Source: Streptomyces sp. NBRC 110035 (GTDB lineage: Bacteria > Actinomycetota > Actinomycetes > Streptomycetales > Streptomycetaceae). Taken from it: a DNA stretch of 56,436 nt. The translations under genes were made by a program, and so were the position numbers. Each line of letters begins with the position of its first letter. The stretch's first letter is position 1. The stretch covers positions 3,570 to 60,005 of the forward strand of contig NZ_BBNN01000053.1 of the NCBI RefSeq assembly GCF_000829695.1, read 5' to 3'. Positions 8,807 through 18,525 of the stretch are shown one piece after another. The notes below the pieces were generated by a model that saw only the letters and a program-made list of their open reading frames with translations, was not told the DNA's origin and ran no database searches.

Positions 8807-10938
8807 CGGGTGGGACGGACGGCCACGCCGAGGACCAGGGGCGCGTCTACCAGTCGTCGGGCGACCAGCACATCAGCGAGCACCACCACTACGGCGGTGA
8901 CGGGCCGGAGCGCGGCGGACCGGACTCGGTGCGACGCCCGGCGGTCGGCCGGCCCCCCGTCGCGCTCCGCGACCGCGGCGAGGTGATGGAGCGCCTGCGG
9001 GCGAGCGTCGAGACGGAGCGCGGCGGCCAGGTCTACGTGCTGTACGGCATGGGCGGCTCGGGCAAGACGGCGGTCGCCTGCGCCCTCTTCCAGGAGGTCA
9101 CCGCAGAACAGGACCGGGTGGGCCTGTGGGTCAACGCCTCCGACCGCGCGAGCCTGCGCGCCGGCATGCTCGCCGTCGCGGCCGACCGAGGAGCGGAGGA
9201 CGCCGAACTGCTGGCCGCACGCAACGGCCTCAGGCCCGCCGCCGATCTCGCCTGGACGTATCTCGACCGTTCCGCCGAACCCTGGTTGCTGGTCCTGGAC
9301 AACACCGACGAGCCGGAGATCCTGCGGGACGGCGACTGGCTGCGCACCAGCCCGCGCGGCACCGTCCTGGTGACCACCCGGCGAGCGGCGGCCCGGTGGT
9401 GGCCGGGCGCCGAGCTGCAGTACATCGGCGTACTGCCCCGGGAGGACGCCGCGCTCGTACTGCGCGATCTCGCCCCGCACAGCGGCACCACGGAGCAGGC
9501 GGCGCGGGTCGCCGACCGGCTCGGGCGGCTGCCCCTCGCCCTCACCCTGGCGGGCGGCTTCCTCTCCCACCAGGTCATCGACCCCTGGACACTGGACGCC
9601 TACGGGGACCAGCTCGACGGGGACGAACGGGTCCAGCTGATCGACCGGGGAGCCGACGCGCTGTCCGCAGCGGATCCCCGGCACCTGGTCGGCCTGACCT
9701 GGCAGCTGACCCTCGACGCGTTCGAGGCGCGGGGGCTGCCCGAAGCGGCGGCCCTGCTCCGGCTGCTGGCCCGGTTCGCCGCCGAGCCGCTGCCCCTGAC
9801 CCTGTTCAACCACGTCGGCATCGGCGCCGTACTGCCCCGTGCCCGAACCGAGACGGCGCTCAGAGCCCTCCTCGACCAGTCACTGTCGGAACGGGTCGAC
9901 GCCGCCGGCGCGCGCTGCGTACAGAGCCACGGCATCCTGCTCGACAGCGTCTCGGCGGCGACCCCCGCGGACCTGGTGCCCGCCCTCGACACGACGGCCG
10001 TCCGCCTGCTCGACGCGGCCGTGCCCGGCGTACCCGACGCCGGTCCCCACGATCCGCGCATGCGCCTGCTGGTACCGCACGCGCTGGCCCTGCTGGGGCG
10101 CGTCGGCGGACCGGCCGCCGCCGACGCCCTGGCCGTCGCGACGCGGCTGTCCACCGCCCTGCACCGCACCGGTGACTACCTCTCCGCCTGGGAGACCGCC
10201 CGAAACGCGGCGGACCTCGGGCAGCGACTCCTCGGCGCGGACCACCGCACGGTCCTCGCCACCCGCTCCAGGGCAGGACGGGCACTGTTCCGGCTGGGCA
10301 GGTACACCGAGGCCGAAGCGGCACTGCGCGCGGTCAGGGACACCCAGGAGCGCCTCTTCGGCGCCGACGACCCCGACACCACGGACAGCGGCTACGGCCT
10401 CCAGCTCGTCCTGGCGAACCTCGGCAGACGCGAGGAATCCGTCGCGCTGCTCCGCGACACCGTCGCCGGGCGGCGCTCGGCGCTGGGCCCCGCGCACCCG
10501 CTGACGCTGCGGGCCCGCGCCGGCCTGCTGGAGATGCTGCCCGCCGCCGACGTGGTCGCGGAGGAAGGCGGCGCCCTGCTCACGCTGCCGTCGGAGTGCG
10601 AGCGCGTCCTCGGCCCCGACCACACCGTGACCCTGGGCGCCCGGCACAACCACGCGTGGGCGCTGTACCTCCTGGGCCGCCTCGACGAGGCCGACCGTGG
10701 GATCCGGCAGGTCGCCGAGGCGTACGAGCGGCGCTTCGGGCCCGAGTACCCGATCGTGCTCGCCGCCCGGCAACTCCTCTCCCGGACCCGGACCGCGCTC
10801 GGACACACGGACGAGGGGATCGCGCTGATGACCGACGTCGTCGAGCGGAGGGAACGCGGCCTGGGCCCCGACCACCCCTTCACCGTCGCGAGCCGACACC
10901 TCCTGGACGCCTACCGGTCGGGGCGAGGGCGGCCGTAG
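8803..10938 (+). CDS. STAND NTPase with NB-ARC and TPR repeats
   Basis: 711 residues. After an N-terminal tag with RVYQSSGDQHISEHHH comes an NB-ARC-type NTPase: Walker A YGMGGSGKTAVA near 85, Walker B WLLVLDNTDE near 162, sensor segment GTVLVTTRR near 185, and the RLGRLPLALTLAGG motif near 240. A winged-helix-like region leads to a TPR array from about 455 to the end, with repeating LGxDHxxT/LGPxHPxT turns typical of TPR_10/12. Such proteins oligomerise after ligand binding by the repeats; many act in phage defence or regulation. No effector domain is fused, so the effector is probably supplied in trans, perhaps through the small coupled gene upstream. Confidence 0.9.
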   Translation: MTGGTDGHAEDQGRVYQSSGDQHISEHHHYGGDGPERGGPDSVRRPAVGRPPVALRDRGEVMERLRASVETERGGQVYVLYGMGGSGKTAVACALFQEVTAEQDRVGLWVNASDRASLRAGMLAVAADRGAEDAELLAARNGLRPAADLAWTYLDRSAEPWLLVLDNTDEPEILRDGDWLRTSPRGTVLVTTRRAAARWWPGAELQYIGVLPREDAALVLRDLAPHSGTTEQAARVADRLGRLPLALTLAGGFLSHQVIDPWTLDAYGDQLDGDERVQLIDRGADALSAADPRHLVGLTWQLTLDAFEARGLPEAAALLRLLARFAAEPLPLTLFNHVGIGAVLPRARTETALRALLDQSLSERVDAAGARCVQSHGILLDSVSAATPADLVPALDTTAVRLLDAAVPGVPDAGPHDPRMRLLVPHALALLGRVGGPAAADALAVATRLSTALHRTGDYLSAWETARNAADLGQRLLGADHRTVLATRSRAGRALFRLGRYTEAEAALRAVRDTQERLFGADDPDTTDSGYGLQLVLANLGRREESVALLRDTVAGRRSALGPAHPLTLRARAGLLEMLPAADVVAEEGGALLTLPSECERVLGPDHTVTLGARHNHAWALYLLGRLDEADRGIRQVAEAYERRFGPEYPIVLAARQLLSRTRTALGHTDEGIALMTDVVERRERGLGPDHPFTVASRHLLDAYRSGRGRP

Positions 10939-11318
10939 CGCTCACGGCGGGACCGCAGCGGCCGGCGCGGACGGGCGGTGCGCGCGGGTATACGGCACGG
11001 GGCCGAGGGGGGGACCGATGTAGGGTGCTGTGCGCAGGCCGTACGGGTGACGATCAGCACGAGGGGGGCGAAGAGTGCAGACGTCGCAAACCCGCCCGAC
11101 CTGACCCGGCCGACGCCGTGGGCGCCGTTCCCGTCCGGTCGCCGCGCGACCGGATCCGTCCCCGCCACCGGCCGGGACGGCCGGCCCGCCGCACCGGCCA
11201 TCCGTACCCCTGAGCCCTGCCCCACTCCTCGGACCGGCCCGGGCCTCGGCGGCGGCCCCCGCACGACACCCCGTACGAGCAGCAGCACCGACCACCCCCA
11301 GGGAGAGCGAGACCCGCG
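10939..11318 (+). other. Intergenic region upstream of pglY
   Basis: About 380 bp between the STAND gene and pglY. It should hold the pglYZ promoter, but I cannot point to a clear -35/-10 pair. No convincing gene is visible on either strand. A GGGAGAG-type site sits before the pglY ATG. Confidence 0.5.
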
Positions 11319-14300
11319 ATGGCCCAGCCGCCCCTCCTTCGCGATGTCATCGACATCAAGGAGTCCATCTCCACCTCGGACTTCGTCCTGTCCCTCGCCG
11401 AGGCGACGACACCCGAGGGCGCCCGCAACGCCCTCAAGGACTACGTCGTCACCGAGCGGCTGCTGGAGAACTTCGACGAGGCGCTGGCGCTCATCAAATC
11501 GTCCCTCGACGGGCACCGGTCCAAGGCCGCCTACCTGCACGGCTCGTTCGGTTCCGGCAAGTCGCACTTCATGGCCGTGCTGTACGCGCTGCTCAGCGGC
11601 GACGCGTCCGCCCGTGTCCGTACCGAGTTCGACCCGGTGCTGACCAAGCACGAGTGGCTGACCACGGACGGCAAGCGGTTCCTGCTCGTGCCGTACCACA
11701 TGCTCGGCGCGAAGGCCCTCGAACAGCGGGTGCTCGGCGGGTACGTCACGCACGTCAGGAAGCTGCACCCGGAGGCGCCGACCCCGCAGGTGTACCGGAC
11801 CGACTCCCTCTTCGCCGACATCCGCGCCAACCGTGCCACCTACGGTGACGAGGCGGTCGTCCGCGGCCTGGGCGGCGGTGACGCGGACGACGACGAGACG
11901 GACGAGTGGGGTGAGGGCTTCGCCTGGACCGCGCAGCTCCTCGACACCGCCCTCGCCGCCGAGGAGAACCACGAGGGCGGCACCCCGCTCGACCTCCGCA
12001 ACCCCTCCACCCCGGCCGAACTGCGCGCCAAACTGGTCAACGACGCGAGCACGAACCTCTTTCCCGGCTTCGCCAGGAACGCCACCGAGAACGAGCACGG
12101 CTTCGTCTCCCTGGACGCCGGTCTGTCCGTCATCGCCGAGCACGCCCAGTCGCTCGGCTACGACGGTCTGGTCCTGTTCCTGGACGAGCTGATCCTCTGG
12201 CTCGCGACCCTCATCCACGAGCAGAAGTTCGTGGCCCGCGAGGCCAGTAAGATCACGAACTTCGTGGAGGGCGGCGACGCCCGGCGCGCCATCCCCGTCG
12301 TGTCGTTCATCGCCCGCCAGCGCGACCTGCGGGAACTCGTCGGCGAAGAGGTGTCCGGCGCGGCGGAAGCCTCCATCCAGGACACCCTGAACCTGGCCTC
12401 CGGCCGGTTCGACAAGATCACCCTGGAGGACCGCAACCTCCCGCAGATCGCCCACGCGCGCCTCCTCAAGCCGAAGGACGCCGAGGCGGAACGGCTCGTC
12501 GACGCGGCCTTCGAGCAGACCAAGCGGGTCGGCACCCAGGTCTGGGACACCCTCCTCGGCTCGGAGAAGGGCACCACCGGCGCGGACGCGGAGTCGTTCC
12601 GGCTGACATACCCGTTCTCACCGGCGTTCATGGACACCCTGGTCCACATCTCGTCCGCGCTGCAGCGTTCCCGCACCGGTCTGAAACTGATGGGACAGCT
12701 GCTCGCCGACCACCGGGGCGAGCTCCGGCTCGGGCAGCTCATCCCGGTCGGCGACCTCTACCCGGTGATCGCGGCCGGCGGCGACAAGCCCTTCACCGAC
12801 AGCCTCAAGGTCGTCTTCGAGGCCGCCGACAAGCTCTACAGGACCAAACTGCGGCCCTACCTGCTCAGCTCGTACGACATCACCGAGGACGACGTCGAGC
12901 AGTACCGCAACCGGCCCGAGTCCCTCACCGACCCGAAGCGGCTGGGCGGCTGCCGGATGTTCACCGGCGACAACCGGCTCGTGTGCACCCTGCTGCTGTC
13001 CGCGCTCGCGCCCAGCGTGCCCGCACTGTCCGAACTGACCATCCGGCGGCTCGGCGCGCTCAACCACGGGTCGGTCCTCGCCCCCATCCCGGGCGCCGAG
13101 GTCGGCATCATCAAGAACAAGGTCGCCGAATGGGCCGCCAGGTTCCCCGAGATCAAGGAGACCGGCACCGACGCCAACCCCGGCGTCCGCCTCGAACTCT
13201 CCGGCGTCGACGTGGACTCCGTCATCGCCAACGCCCAGGTCAACGACAACCCCGGCAACCGCGTCGCGCTCGCCCGCCGCCTGCTGTCCGAGGAACTGGG
13301 CGTCGAACACGGCCAGTTGAGCGACCAGCTCCACTTCACCTGGCGCGGCACCGCCCGCACCGCCGAGATCGTCTTCGGGAACGTCGCCGACGAGGACGAG
13401 CTGCCCGACCACGACCTGATGCCGCAGGAGGAGGGACGCTGGCGGATCGCCATAGACCTCCCCTTCGACGAGGGCGAGTGGGGCCCGGTCGAGGACGTCA
13501 ACCGCGTCCAGCGCCTGCGCGAGCGCCAGCAGGGCGAGCGGTCCCGCACCGTCGCCTGGCTGCCCGCGCACCTGTCCGCGCAGCGCTTCCAGGACTTCCG
13601 GCGCCTCGTCGTCATCGACAAGGCCCTCGCCGACGAGCACCGCTTCGACACCCAGTACGCCGGCCACCTCAACGCCGACAACCGCAGCCGCGCCAAGGGC
13701 CTCCTGGAAACCCAGCGCGAGGCTCTGCTCAAGCAGGTCAAGGGTGCCTTCAAGCAGGCGTACGGACTCGCCCAGAAGCAGGCCGCCGACGTCGTGCCCG
13801 ACTTCGACGACCACCTCGTCGCACTGCCCGACGTCGACGGGCTCACCCTGTCCTTCGGGCAGAGCCTGCGCGACGGCATCCGGCACGTCGCGGGGAAGCT
13901 GCTCGTCCACCAGTACCCGGCCCACCCCGACCTCGACCCCGACGCCACCGGCACCGCCGTCAGGTCCGCCGACACCAAGAAGGTGTTCACCCACGTCCGG
14001 GCCGCCGCCGAGGCACGCGACGGGCGGGTGGAGGTCCCGGCCGCCGACCGCAGGCTCATGCAGCGCATCGCCGGACCGCTGCGCCTCGGGCAGCAGAAGG
14101 AGGCGTACTTCGAGCTGTCCCGGTACTGGCCCGACCACTTCCGGCAACTCGCCCGCTCCCAGGGCGTCACCGGGGACCTGTCCCTGATCACGCTCACCGA
14201 CTGGACCGACCGGCCCGACCCGCGCGGCCTGCCCGACTTCCTCGCCCGGCTCGTCGTCGCCGCCTTCGCCGAGACGGACGACCGGGTGTGGGTGCGCGGC

Positions 14301-15212
14301 GGCACCGTCCTCGACCCCGCGCCCGAACTGTCCGCGATCAAGGACCACGACGCGCTGCGCAGCCAGCCGCTGCCCGCCGAATCCGACTGGGACACCGCAC
14401 GCCAGCGCTTCGAGACGGTCTTCGGGGCGAAGCCGCCCGCGCTGCGGCGCGGCCGGATGGTCAACCAGTTCGCCCGCCAGATCATCGAGGCCGCCCGCAC
14501 CCACCGGGACCACGCGGCCGACCTGGTGCACCAGCTGGAGGCCCACGCCTCCTTCCTCGGCCTCGACCAGACCGCCGGCACCGGACGGCTCGCCCTCGCC
14601 CGCCGCTCCCTGCAACTGCTGGACGCCCTCACGGCGGAGGCCGGCAAGGGCGCGGCCGGGGCGAAGAAGACCGTGGAGGCCCTCGCCTCCTTCGACCTGG
14701 GCGAGACCAGCGCCGACCGGTACGGCACCTCCGTCAAGAAGGCCCGCGCGGTCGCGGAGGCCGTCGCCTCCGCCCCCTGGAGCACCCTGGAACTCGCCGC
14801 CGGGCTCGGCCCCGAGGGCGAGGCACTGCTCGACTCGCTGCGCCACGTGGCCCGCGACGACCAGCGCACCGCCGACCTGCGCGACACGCTCGCCCGCACC
14901 CAGCGCGAGGTCGTCGCCCTGATCAAGCGCAGCCAGGCCGCCGCCACCCCGACGCCCGTACCCGTCGCGCCGCAGCCGACGGCCGGTGACCTGTCCCTGG
15001 ACACGTCGACCAGCGACCCGCGCATCTCCTACACCCAGCCGCAGGAGACGCCCTCCGCGGCGAGCGGCAGCGGCAGCGGCACGGCGCGGAAGTCCGGAGG
15101 CCGCCGTACGACCGTGGTACGGGCCGCCGCCGACCTCCAGGCGGAGCTGTCCGAACTGGCTGCTCGCCACCCGAACGCGACCATCGAGATCACCTGGCAG
15201 GTCGTCGAATGA
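11319..15212 (+). CDS. pglY: PglY/BrxC-type P-loop ATPase
   Basis: 1297 residues, almost the length of S. coelicolor PglY. Walker A is HGSFGSGKSHF at residues 74-84 and Walker B GLVLFLDELILWL near 285-297. The long body shows no other recognisable catalytic motif, and the last 100 residues are a Pro/Thr/Ser-rich linker followed by a small basic segment. PglY (BrxC in other BREX types) is an AAA-like ATPase needed for phage growth limitation; it acts in the cytoplasm with PglZ. The stop overlaps the pglZ start (ATGA), so the two are coupled. In type 2 BREX it is accompanied by pglW and pglX, which are not seen here. An ATG start preceded by GGGAGAG supports the N-terminus. Confidence 0.93.
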   Translation: MAQPPLLRDVIDIKESISTSDFVLSLAEATTPEGARNALKDYVVTERLLENFDEALALIKSSLDGHRSKAAYLHGSFGSGKSHFMAVLYALLSGDASARVRTEFDPVLTKHEWLTTDGKRFLLVPYHMLGAKALEQRVLGGYVTHVRKLHPEAPTPQVYRTDSLFADIRANRATYGDEAVVRGLGGGDADDDETDEWGEGFAWTAQLLDTALAAEENHEGGTPLDLRNPSTPAELRAKLVNDASTNLFPGFARNATENEHGFVSLDAGLSVIAEHAQSLGYDGLVLFLDELILWLATLIHEQKFVAREASKITNFVEGGDARRAIPVVSFIARQRDLRELVGEEVSGAAEASIQDTLNLASGRFDKITLEDRNLPQIAHARLLKPKDAEAERLVDAAFEQTKRVGTQVWDTLLGSEKGTTGADAESFRLTYPFSPAFMDTLVHISSALQRSRTGLKLMGQLLADHRGELRLGQLIPVGDLYPVIAAGGDKPFTDSLKVVFEAADKLYRTKLRPYLLSSYDITEDDVEQYRNRPESLTDPKRLGGCRMFTGDNRLVCTLLLSALAPSVPALSELTIRRLGALNHGSVLAPIPGAEVGIIKNKVAEWAARFPEIKETGTDANPGVRLELSGVDVDSVIANAQVNDNPGNRVALARRLLSEELGVEHGQLSDQLHFTWRGTARTAEIVFGNVADEDELPDHDLMPQEEGRWRIAIDLPFDEGEWGPVEDVNRVQRLRERQQGERSRTVAWLPAHLSAQRFQDFRRLVVIDKALADEHRFDTQYAGHLNADNRSRAKGLLETQREALLKQVKGAFKQAYGLAQKQAADVVPDFDDHLVALPDVDGLTLSFGQSLRDGIRHVAGKLLVHQYPAHPDLDPDATGTAVRSADTKKVFTHVRAAAEARDGRVEVPAADRRLMQRIAGPLRLGQQKEAYFELSRYWPDHFRQLARSQGVTGDLSLITLTDWTDRPDPRGLPDFLARLVVAAFAETDDRVWVRGGTVLDPAPELSAIKDHDALRSQPLPAESDWDTARQRFETVFGAKPPALRRGRMVNQFARQIIEAARTHRDHAADLVHQLEAHASFLGLDQTAGTGRLALARRSLQLLDALTAEAGKGAAGAKKTVEALASFDLGETSADRYGTSVKKARAVAEAVASAPWSTLELAAGLGPEGEALLDSLRHVARDDQRTADLRDTLARTQREVVALIKRSQAAATPTPVPVAPQPTAGDLSLDTSTSDPRISYTQPQETPSAASGSGSGTARKSGGRRTTVVRAAADLQAELSELAARHPNATIEITWQVVE

Positions 15213-18139
15213 CGGATACCGCCGTCGCCGCCGTCCCGGGCGCGGTCCGGCTGAACACCGCGACCGTCACCCAGTACCTGTCCTCGCAGTCCTCCCTCGC
15301 CGCCTCACTGACGGGGGACGTCGAGGGCAGGCGCCGGGTCGTGCTGCTGCGGTCCGCGCCCCAGTGGGACGGCCCCGCCCAACCCGTCTGGGGCGAGGGC
15401 CGTACGGCCGGTGTCTCGGTGGCGCCGTCGCCGCTCGCCGTCCACGAACTCGTCCTCGACCACCTTGCGGGCCGCCGTCCCGGCCCCGCGGTCCTGGTCG
15501 TCCTCACCGACCGGGAGCAGCACGAACTCGACCCGGCGATCCTCGCCCGCGTCCACAAGTTGCGCATCGACACGGTCGACAGCTGGGACGTCGTCCGTGA
15601 GGCGTTCGGCGCCCGGCAGATAGACCCCCGGCTCAAGGACGTCAACTGGGCCTCCGAGGCACTCCTCGACGCCACTCCGCCCACCACGGGCGGCTGGCCG
15701 CCCGTCCCCGGCGGCTGGCTGTCCCGCCAGTACGCCCTCACCGCGCTCGCCCAGCGCCGCCTGCGCCTGGGCCGCTACGACACCGAGGACGGCACGCGCC
15801 GCCCCGGCGACGACCGGCTCGACGCCCAGGCCCTGCTGCACTGGTCGACCCGGCCCGGCGCCCCCGAACGGCTCCTCGCCCTGCGCGGCCCCGAACGCTC
15901 CGGACTGGCCGCCTTCCTCGGCGAGGAGGACCAGGCAGGTCTCGCCGGCCGTGCCCTGCTCGCCCTCGTCGACGCCGAACGCGGCGCGGACGCCGCCGCC
16001 TTCGGCCTGGTGTGCGCGGCGCTGTGGCAGCATGCCGAGCCCGCCCCCGAGACCTACCGGGCCCGTGGTCGGGCCGAACGCTACTTCGGCGACCAGCCCC
16101 CGGTGGTCGGCGACCGGTTCGACGTCCTGGTGACCGTCTTCGGGCGGGCCGCCGAGGAGTACGTGACCACGCTGCCGGCGGCCGGACACCGCACCGGCGG
16201 CACCGACGCCGACCAGGCCCGGGAGGCGCGCCGCACCACCGGCACCGTGCTCGACCGGGCGTCCGCGCTGGCCCGCCGGTTCGGCGCGGAGCAGGCCGTG
16301 GCGGCGAGCCCCGTCCTGCGCGGCGGACTCGAGGCCCGGTTCACCGCCGTCGGCCGGGCCCTCGCGGCGGGCGACACGGCCGCCGTGACGGACGCCGTCC
16401 GCCGCCTGGAGGACCACCGGCTCGCCGCCGGGCCGGAAGAGTCCGCCCGTGTCGAACGCGCCCGCATGGGCCAGCGCCTCGCCCGCTGGCTGGCCACCGA
16501 CCCGCCCGCCGACGCACCCACCGTCGCCGACGCCGTACAGCGGCACATCGCCGAGACCGGCTGGGCGGACCTCGCCCTGGAACACATCGAGGCCGGCGGC
16601 GACCCGGACCCCGCCCTCAAGGCCGCCTACGACGTCCTCGGCACCCGCGTCCGGGACCGGCGCCGGCAGATCGACGCGTCCTTTGCCCGCTCCCTGGCCT
16701 CCTGGACCCAGGCCGGCACCCAGCCCGGCTCCATGCTCACCGTCGAGACCTTCCTCGACCGCGTGGTCGGCCCGGCCGTGCGGCGCGGGGAGGAACGGCG
16801 GGTGCTGCTGCTCGTGCTCGACGGCATGAGCGCGGCCATCGCGAACGAACTCGGGGAGGAACTGCGCCGCTCCTGGGCCGAGTTCGACCCGCTGCCCGAA
16901 GGCAGTGCCCCGCACCGCCGGGCGATGGCCGCCGCCCTGCCCACCGTGACGGCCGTGTCCCGCACCTCACTCTTCGCGGGCACGCTGATGAAGGGCACCC
17001 AGGCCGACGAGAAGCGGCTCTTCCCCGCACTGAAGCTGTGGGGCGGAGCCCGGGCCGCCGTGTTCCACAAGGACGACCTGCGCACCGAGACCGCGGGCGA
17101 GACCTTCGGCCCGGCGCTCACGGAGGCGCTGGCCGACGGCAGGACCCACGTCGCCGTCGTCCTCAACGCCCTCGACGACCGGCTCGCCAAGGAGCAGAAA
17201 CTCGGCGACGGCGCCTGGCGGACCGACGACGTGCCCGGCCTGCGCGACCTGCTGCGGGTGGCGGCCACCCAGGGCATGGCGGTCCTCGTCACCAGCGACC
17301 ACGGCCACGTCGTCGACCGGCACGGCACGAAGGTCGACACCGCCGCCGACCCCGCGTCCGCCCGCCACCGCCTGCCCGGCGGCGGCCCGCTCGCCGAACA
17401 CGAGATCGCCCTGTCCGGGCCGCGCGTGGTCTGGCCCGAGCCCGGCGCGTCCGTCGTCGCCCTGTGGGACGCCGACTCCCGCTACACCGCCCTCAAGGCC
17501 GGCTACCACGGAGGGGTGTCGCTCGCCGAGGTCACCATCCCGGTGCTGGCCTTCCTGCCGTTCGGTGCGGAGCCGCCCAAGGGGTGGCGGGAACTGGGCG
17601 ACCAGCGGCCGGTCTGGTGGGCTCCGGAGGACACCGGGAAGGCACCGCTGCCGGACGAGCACGCGGCTCGGCCGGTGACCGCAACGCCTCCCGCTCCCAA
17701 GAAGCCGACGGGCAAGGCCAAGAAGGAGCAGGCGGAAGTCGCCCGGATGCACGAGGCGCTCTTCGACGTGGCGCTGACGGCAGGGGGAGACGACGCCCTG
17801 CTCACCCCGACCGTCGTCTCCCGGGCCGAGACGCTGGTGACGGCACTGCTCGACTCGGAGACATACCAGGCGCAGCTCGGCGGCCTGGCCCGCAAGCCGC
17901 AGCAGGAGCAGGTCCACCAGGCGCTCGCCGCCCTGCTGGACGCGGGCGGCACCCTGCCCGTGACCGCGCTCGCCCAGCGCGCCGGCATGCCCGTCACCCG
18001 GGGCGACGGCTTCGCCGCCGTCCTGCGGCAACTCCTCAACTACGACGGCGTACAGGTCCTGGAGACCCTGCCGGACGGCCGCACCCTGCGGCTCCACGAG
18101 GCGCTGCTGCGCGAGCAGTTCGCCCTCGGAGCGGGCTGA
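15209..18139 (+). CDS. pglZ: PglZ, alkaline-phosphatase-superfamily protein of BREX/Pgl systems
   Basis: 976 residues, the family size. The PglZ (alkaline phosphatase superfamily) domain lies in the C-terminal half: metal-binding Asp in RVLLLVLDGMSAAI near 530, a nucleophile-region TAVSRTSLFAG near 577, and SDHGHVVDRHG near 693. The N-terminal half is helical, and the last 90 residues form a winged-helix-like tail ending in TLRLHEALLREQF. PglZ is the hallmark of all BREX types. Translation is coupled to pglY by a 4-base overlap. A perfect 12-bp hairpin follows the stop, so pglYZ is probably transcribed as its own unit, apart from brxD-brxHI. The tail is duplicated in diverged form at 25700-25963. 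Confidence 0.93.
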   Translation: MTDTAVAAVPGAVRLNTATVTQYLSSQSSLAASLTGDVEGRRRVVLLRSAPQWDGPAQPVWGEGRTAGVSVAPSPLAVHELVLDHLAGRRPGPAVLVVLTDREQHELDPAILARVHKLRIDTVDSWDVVREAFGARQIDPRLKDVNWASEALLDATPPTTGGWPPVPGGWLSRQYALTALAQRRLRLGRYDTEDGTRRPGDDRLDAQALLHWSTRPGAPERLLALRGPERSGLAAFLGEEDQAGLAGRALLALVDAERGADAAAFGLVCAALWQHAEPAPETYRARGRAERYFGDQPPVVGDRFDVLVTVFGRAAEEYVTTLPAAGHRTGGTDADQAREARRTTGTVLDRASALARRFGAEQAVAASPVLRGGLEARFTAVGRALAAGDTAAVTDAVRRLEDHRLAAGPEESARVERARMGQRLARWLATDPPADAPTVADAVQRHIAETGWADLALEHIEAGGDPDPALKAAYDVLGTRVRDRRRQIDASFARSLASWTQAGTQPGSMLTVETFLDRVVGPAVRRGEERRVLLLVLDGMSAAIANELGEELRRSWAEFDPLPEGSAPHRRAMAAALPTVTAVSRTSLFAGTLMKGTQADEKRLFPALKLWGGARAAVFHKDDLRTETAGETFGPALTEALADGRTHVAVVLNALDDRLAKEQKLGDGAWRTDDVPGLRDLLRVAATQGMAVLVTSDHGHVVDRHGTKVDTAADPASARHRLPGGGPLAEHEIALSGPRVVWPEPGASVVALWDADSRYTALKAGYHGGVSLAEVTIPVLAFLPFGAEPPKGWRELGDQRPVWWAPEDTGKAPLPDEHAARPVTATPPAPKKPTGKAKKEQAEVARMHEALFDVALTAGGDDALLTPTVVSRAETLVTALLDSETYQAQLGGLARKPQQEQVHQALAALLDAGGTLPVTALAQRAGMPVTRGDGFAAVLRQLLNYDGVQVLETLPDGRTLRLHEALLREQFALGAG

Positions 18140-18151
18140 GGACACGACTCC

Positions 18152-18183
18152 GGGTGCCTCCGGAGCTTGTCCCGGAGGCACCC
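18152..18183 (+). terminator. Strong hairpin after pglZ
   Basis: GGGTGCCTCCGG (18152-18163) and CCGGAGGCACCC (18172-18183) are a perfect 12-bp stem with an 8-base loop, 12 bases after the pglZ stop. There is no U tract, as is usual in Streptomyces terminators. Confidence 0.75.
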
Positions 18184-18525
18184 CGGGTGTGGTCCGTCGA
18201 CAGACGGTGATCTCGAACAGCGGAAACCTCGCCGCGGCCCACCGGTACTCACCCACGGCCGGCTGCCGGGACGGGACTTCAGACTCTTCCTGCTGCGGCT
18301 GCCCGGAGCACGTTCATGTCGAGGTGACCGACGCGCGCCCCGAACGGCTGCCGCCGACAACCCCCGCCGCCGAGTCCCGCTCACTGGACGCGGACTCGGG
18401 ACGGGGCTGCTCCTGTGGCGGCGTACGCCGAACGCCGGGGCTGCGAGGTACGGGACACCTGCACGAAGACGGTGTGGGCCGAGAGCGCGTGCCCGCGGTG
18501 AGGAGCAGCCCGCCCCCCTGCTACC
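18184..18525. other. Convergent intergenic region between pglZ and the CBS-HEPN gene
   Basis: About 340 bp between two converging genes. I see no supported gene or RNA here; open frames are GC artefacts. Confidence 0.5.

Noticed and set aside
11041..11318. A small gene upstream of pglY
   Set aside because: Open frames there are Pro/Arg-rich and lack ribosome sites; nothing resembles pglX, pglW or a BREX regulator.
12618..15170. An 850-residue minus-strand frame opposite pglY
   Set aside because: Composition is Gly/Val/Arg-rich shadow sequence and pglY on the plus strand has clear Walker motifs and family length.
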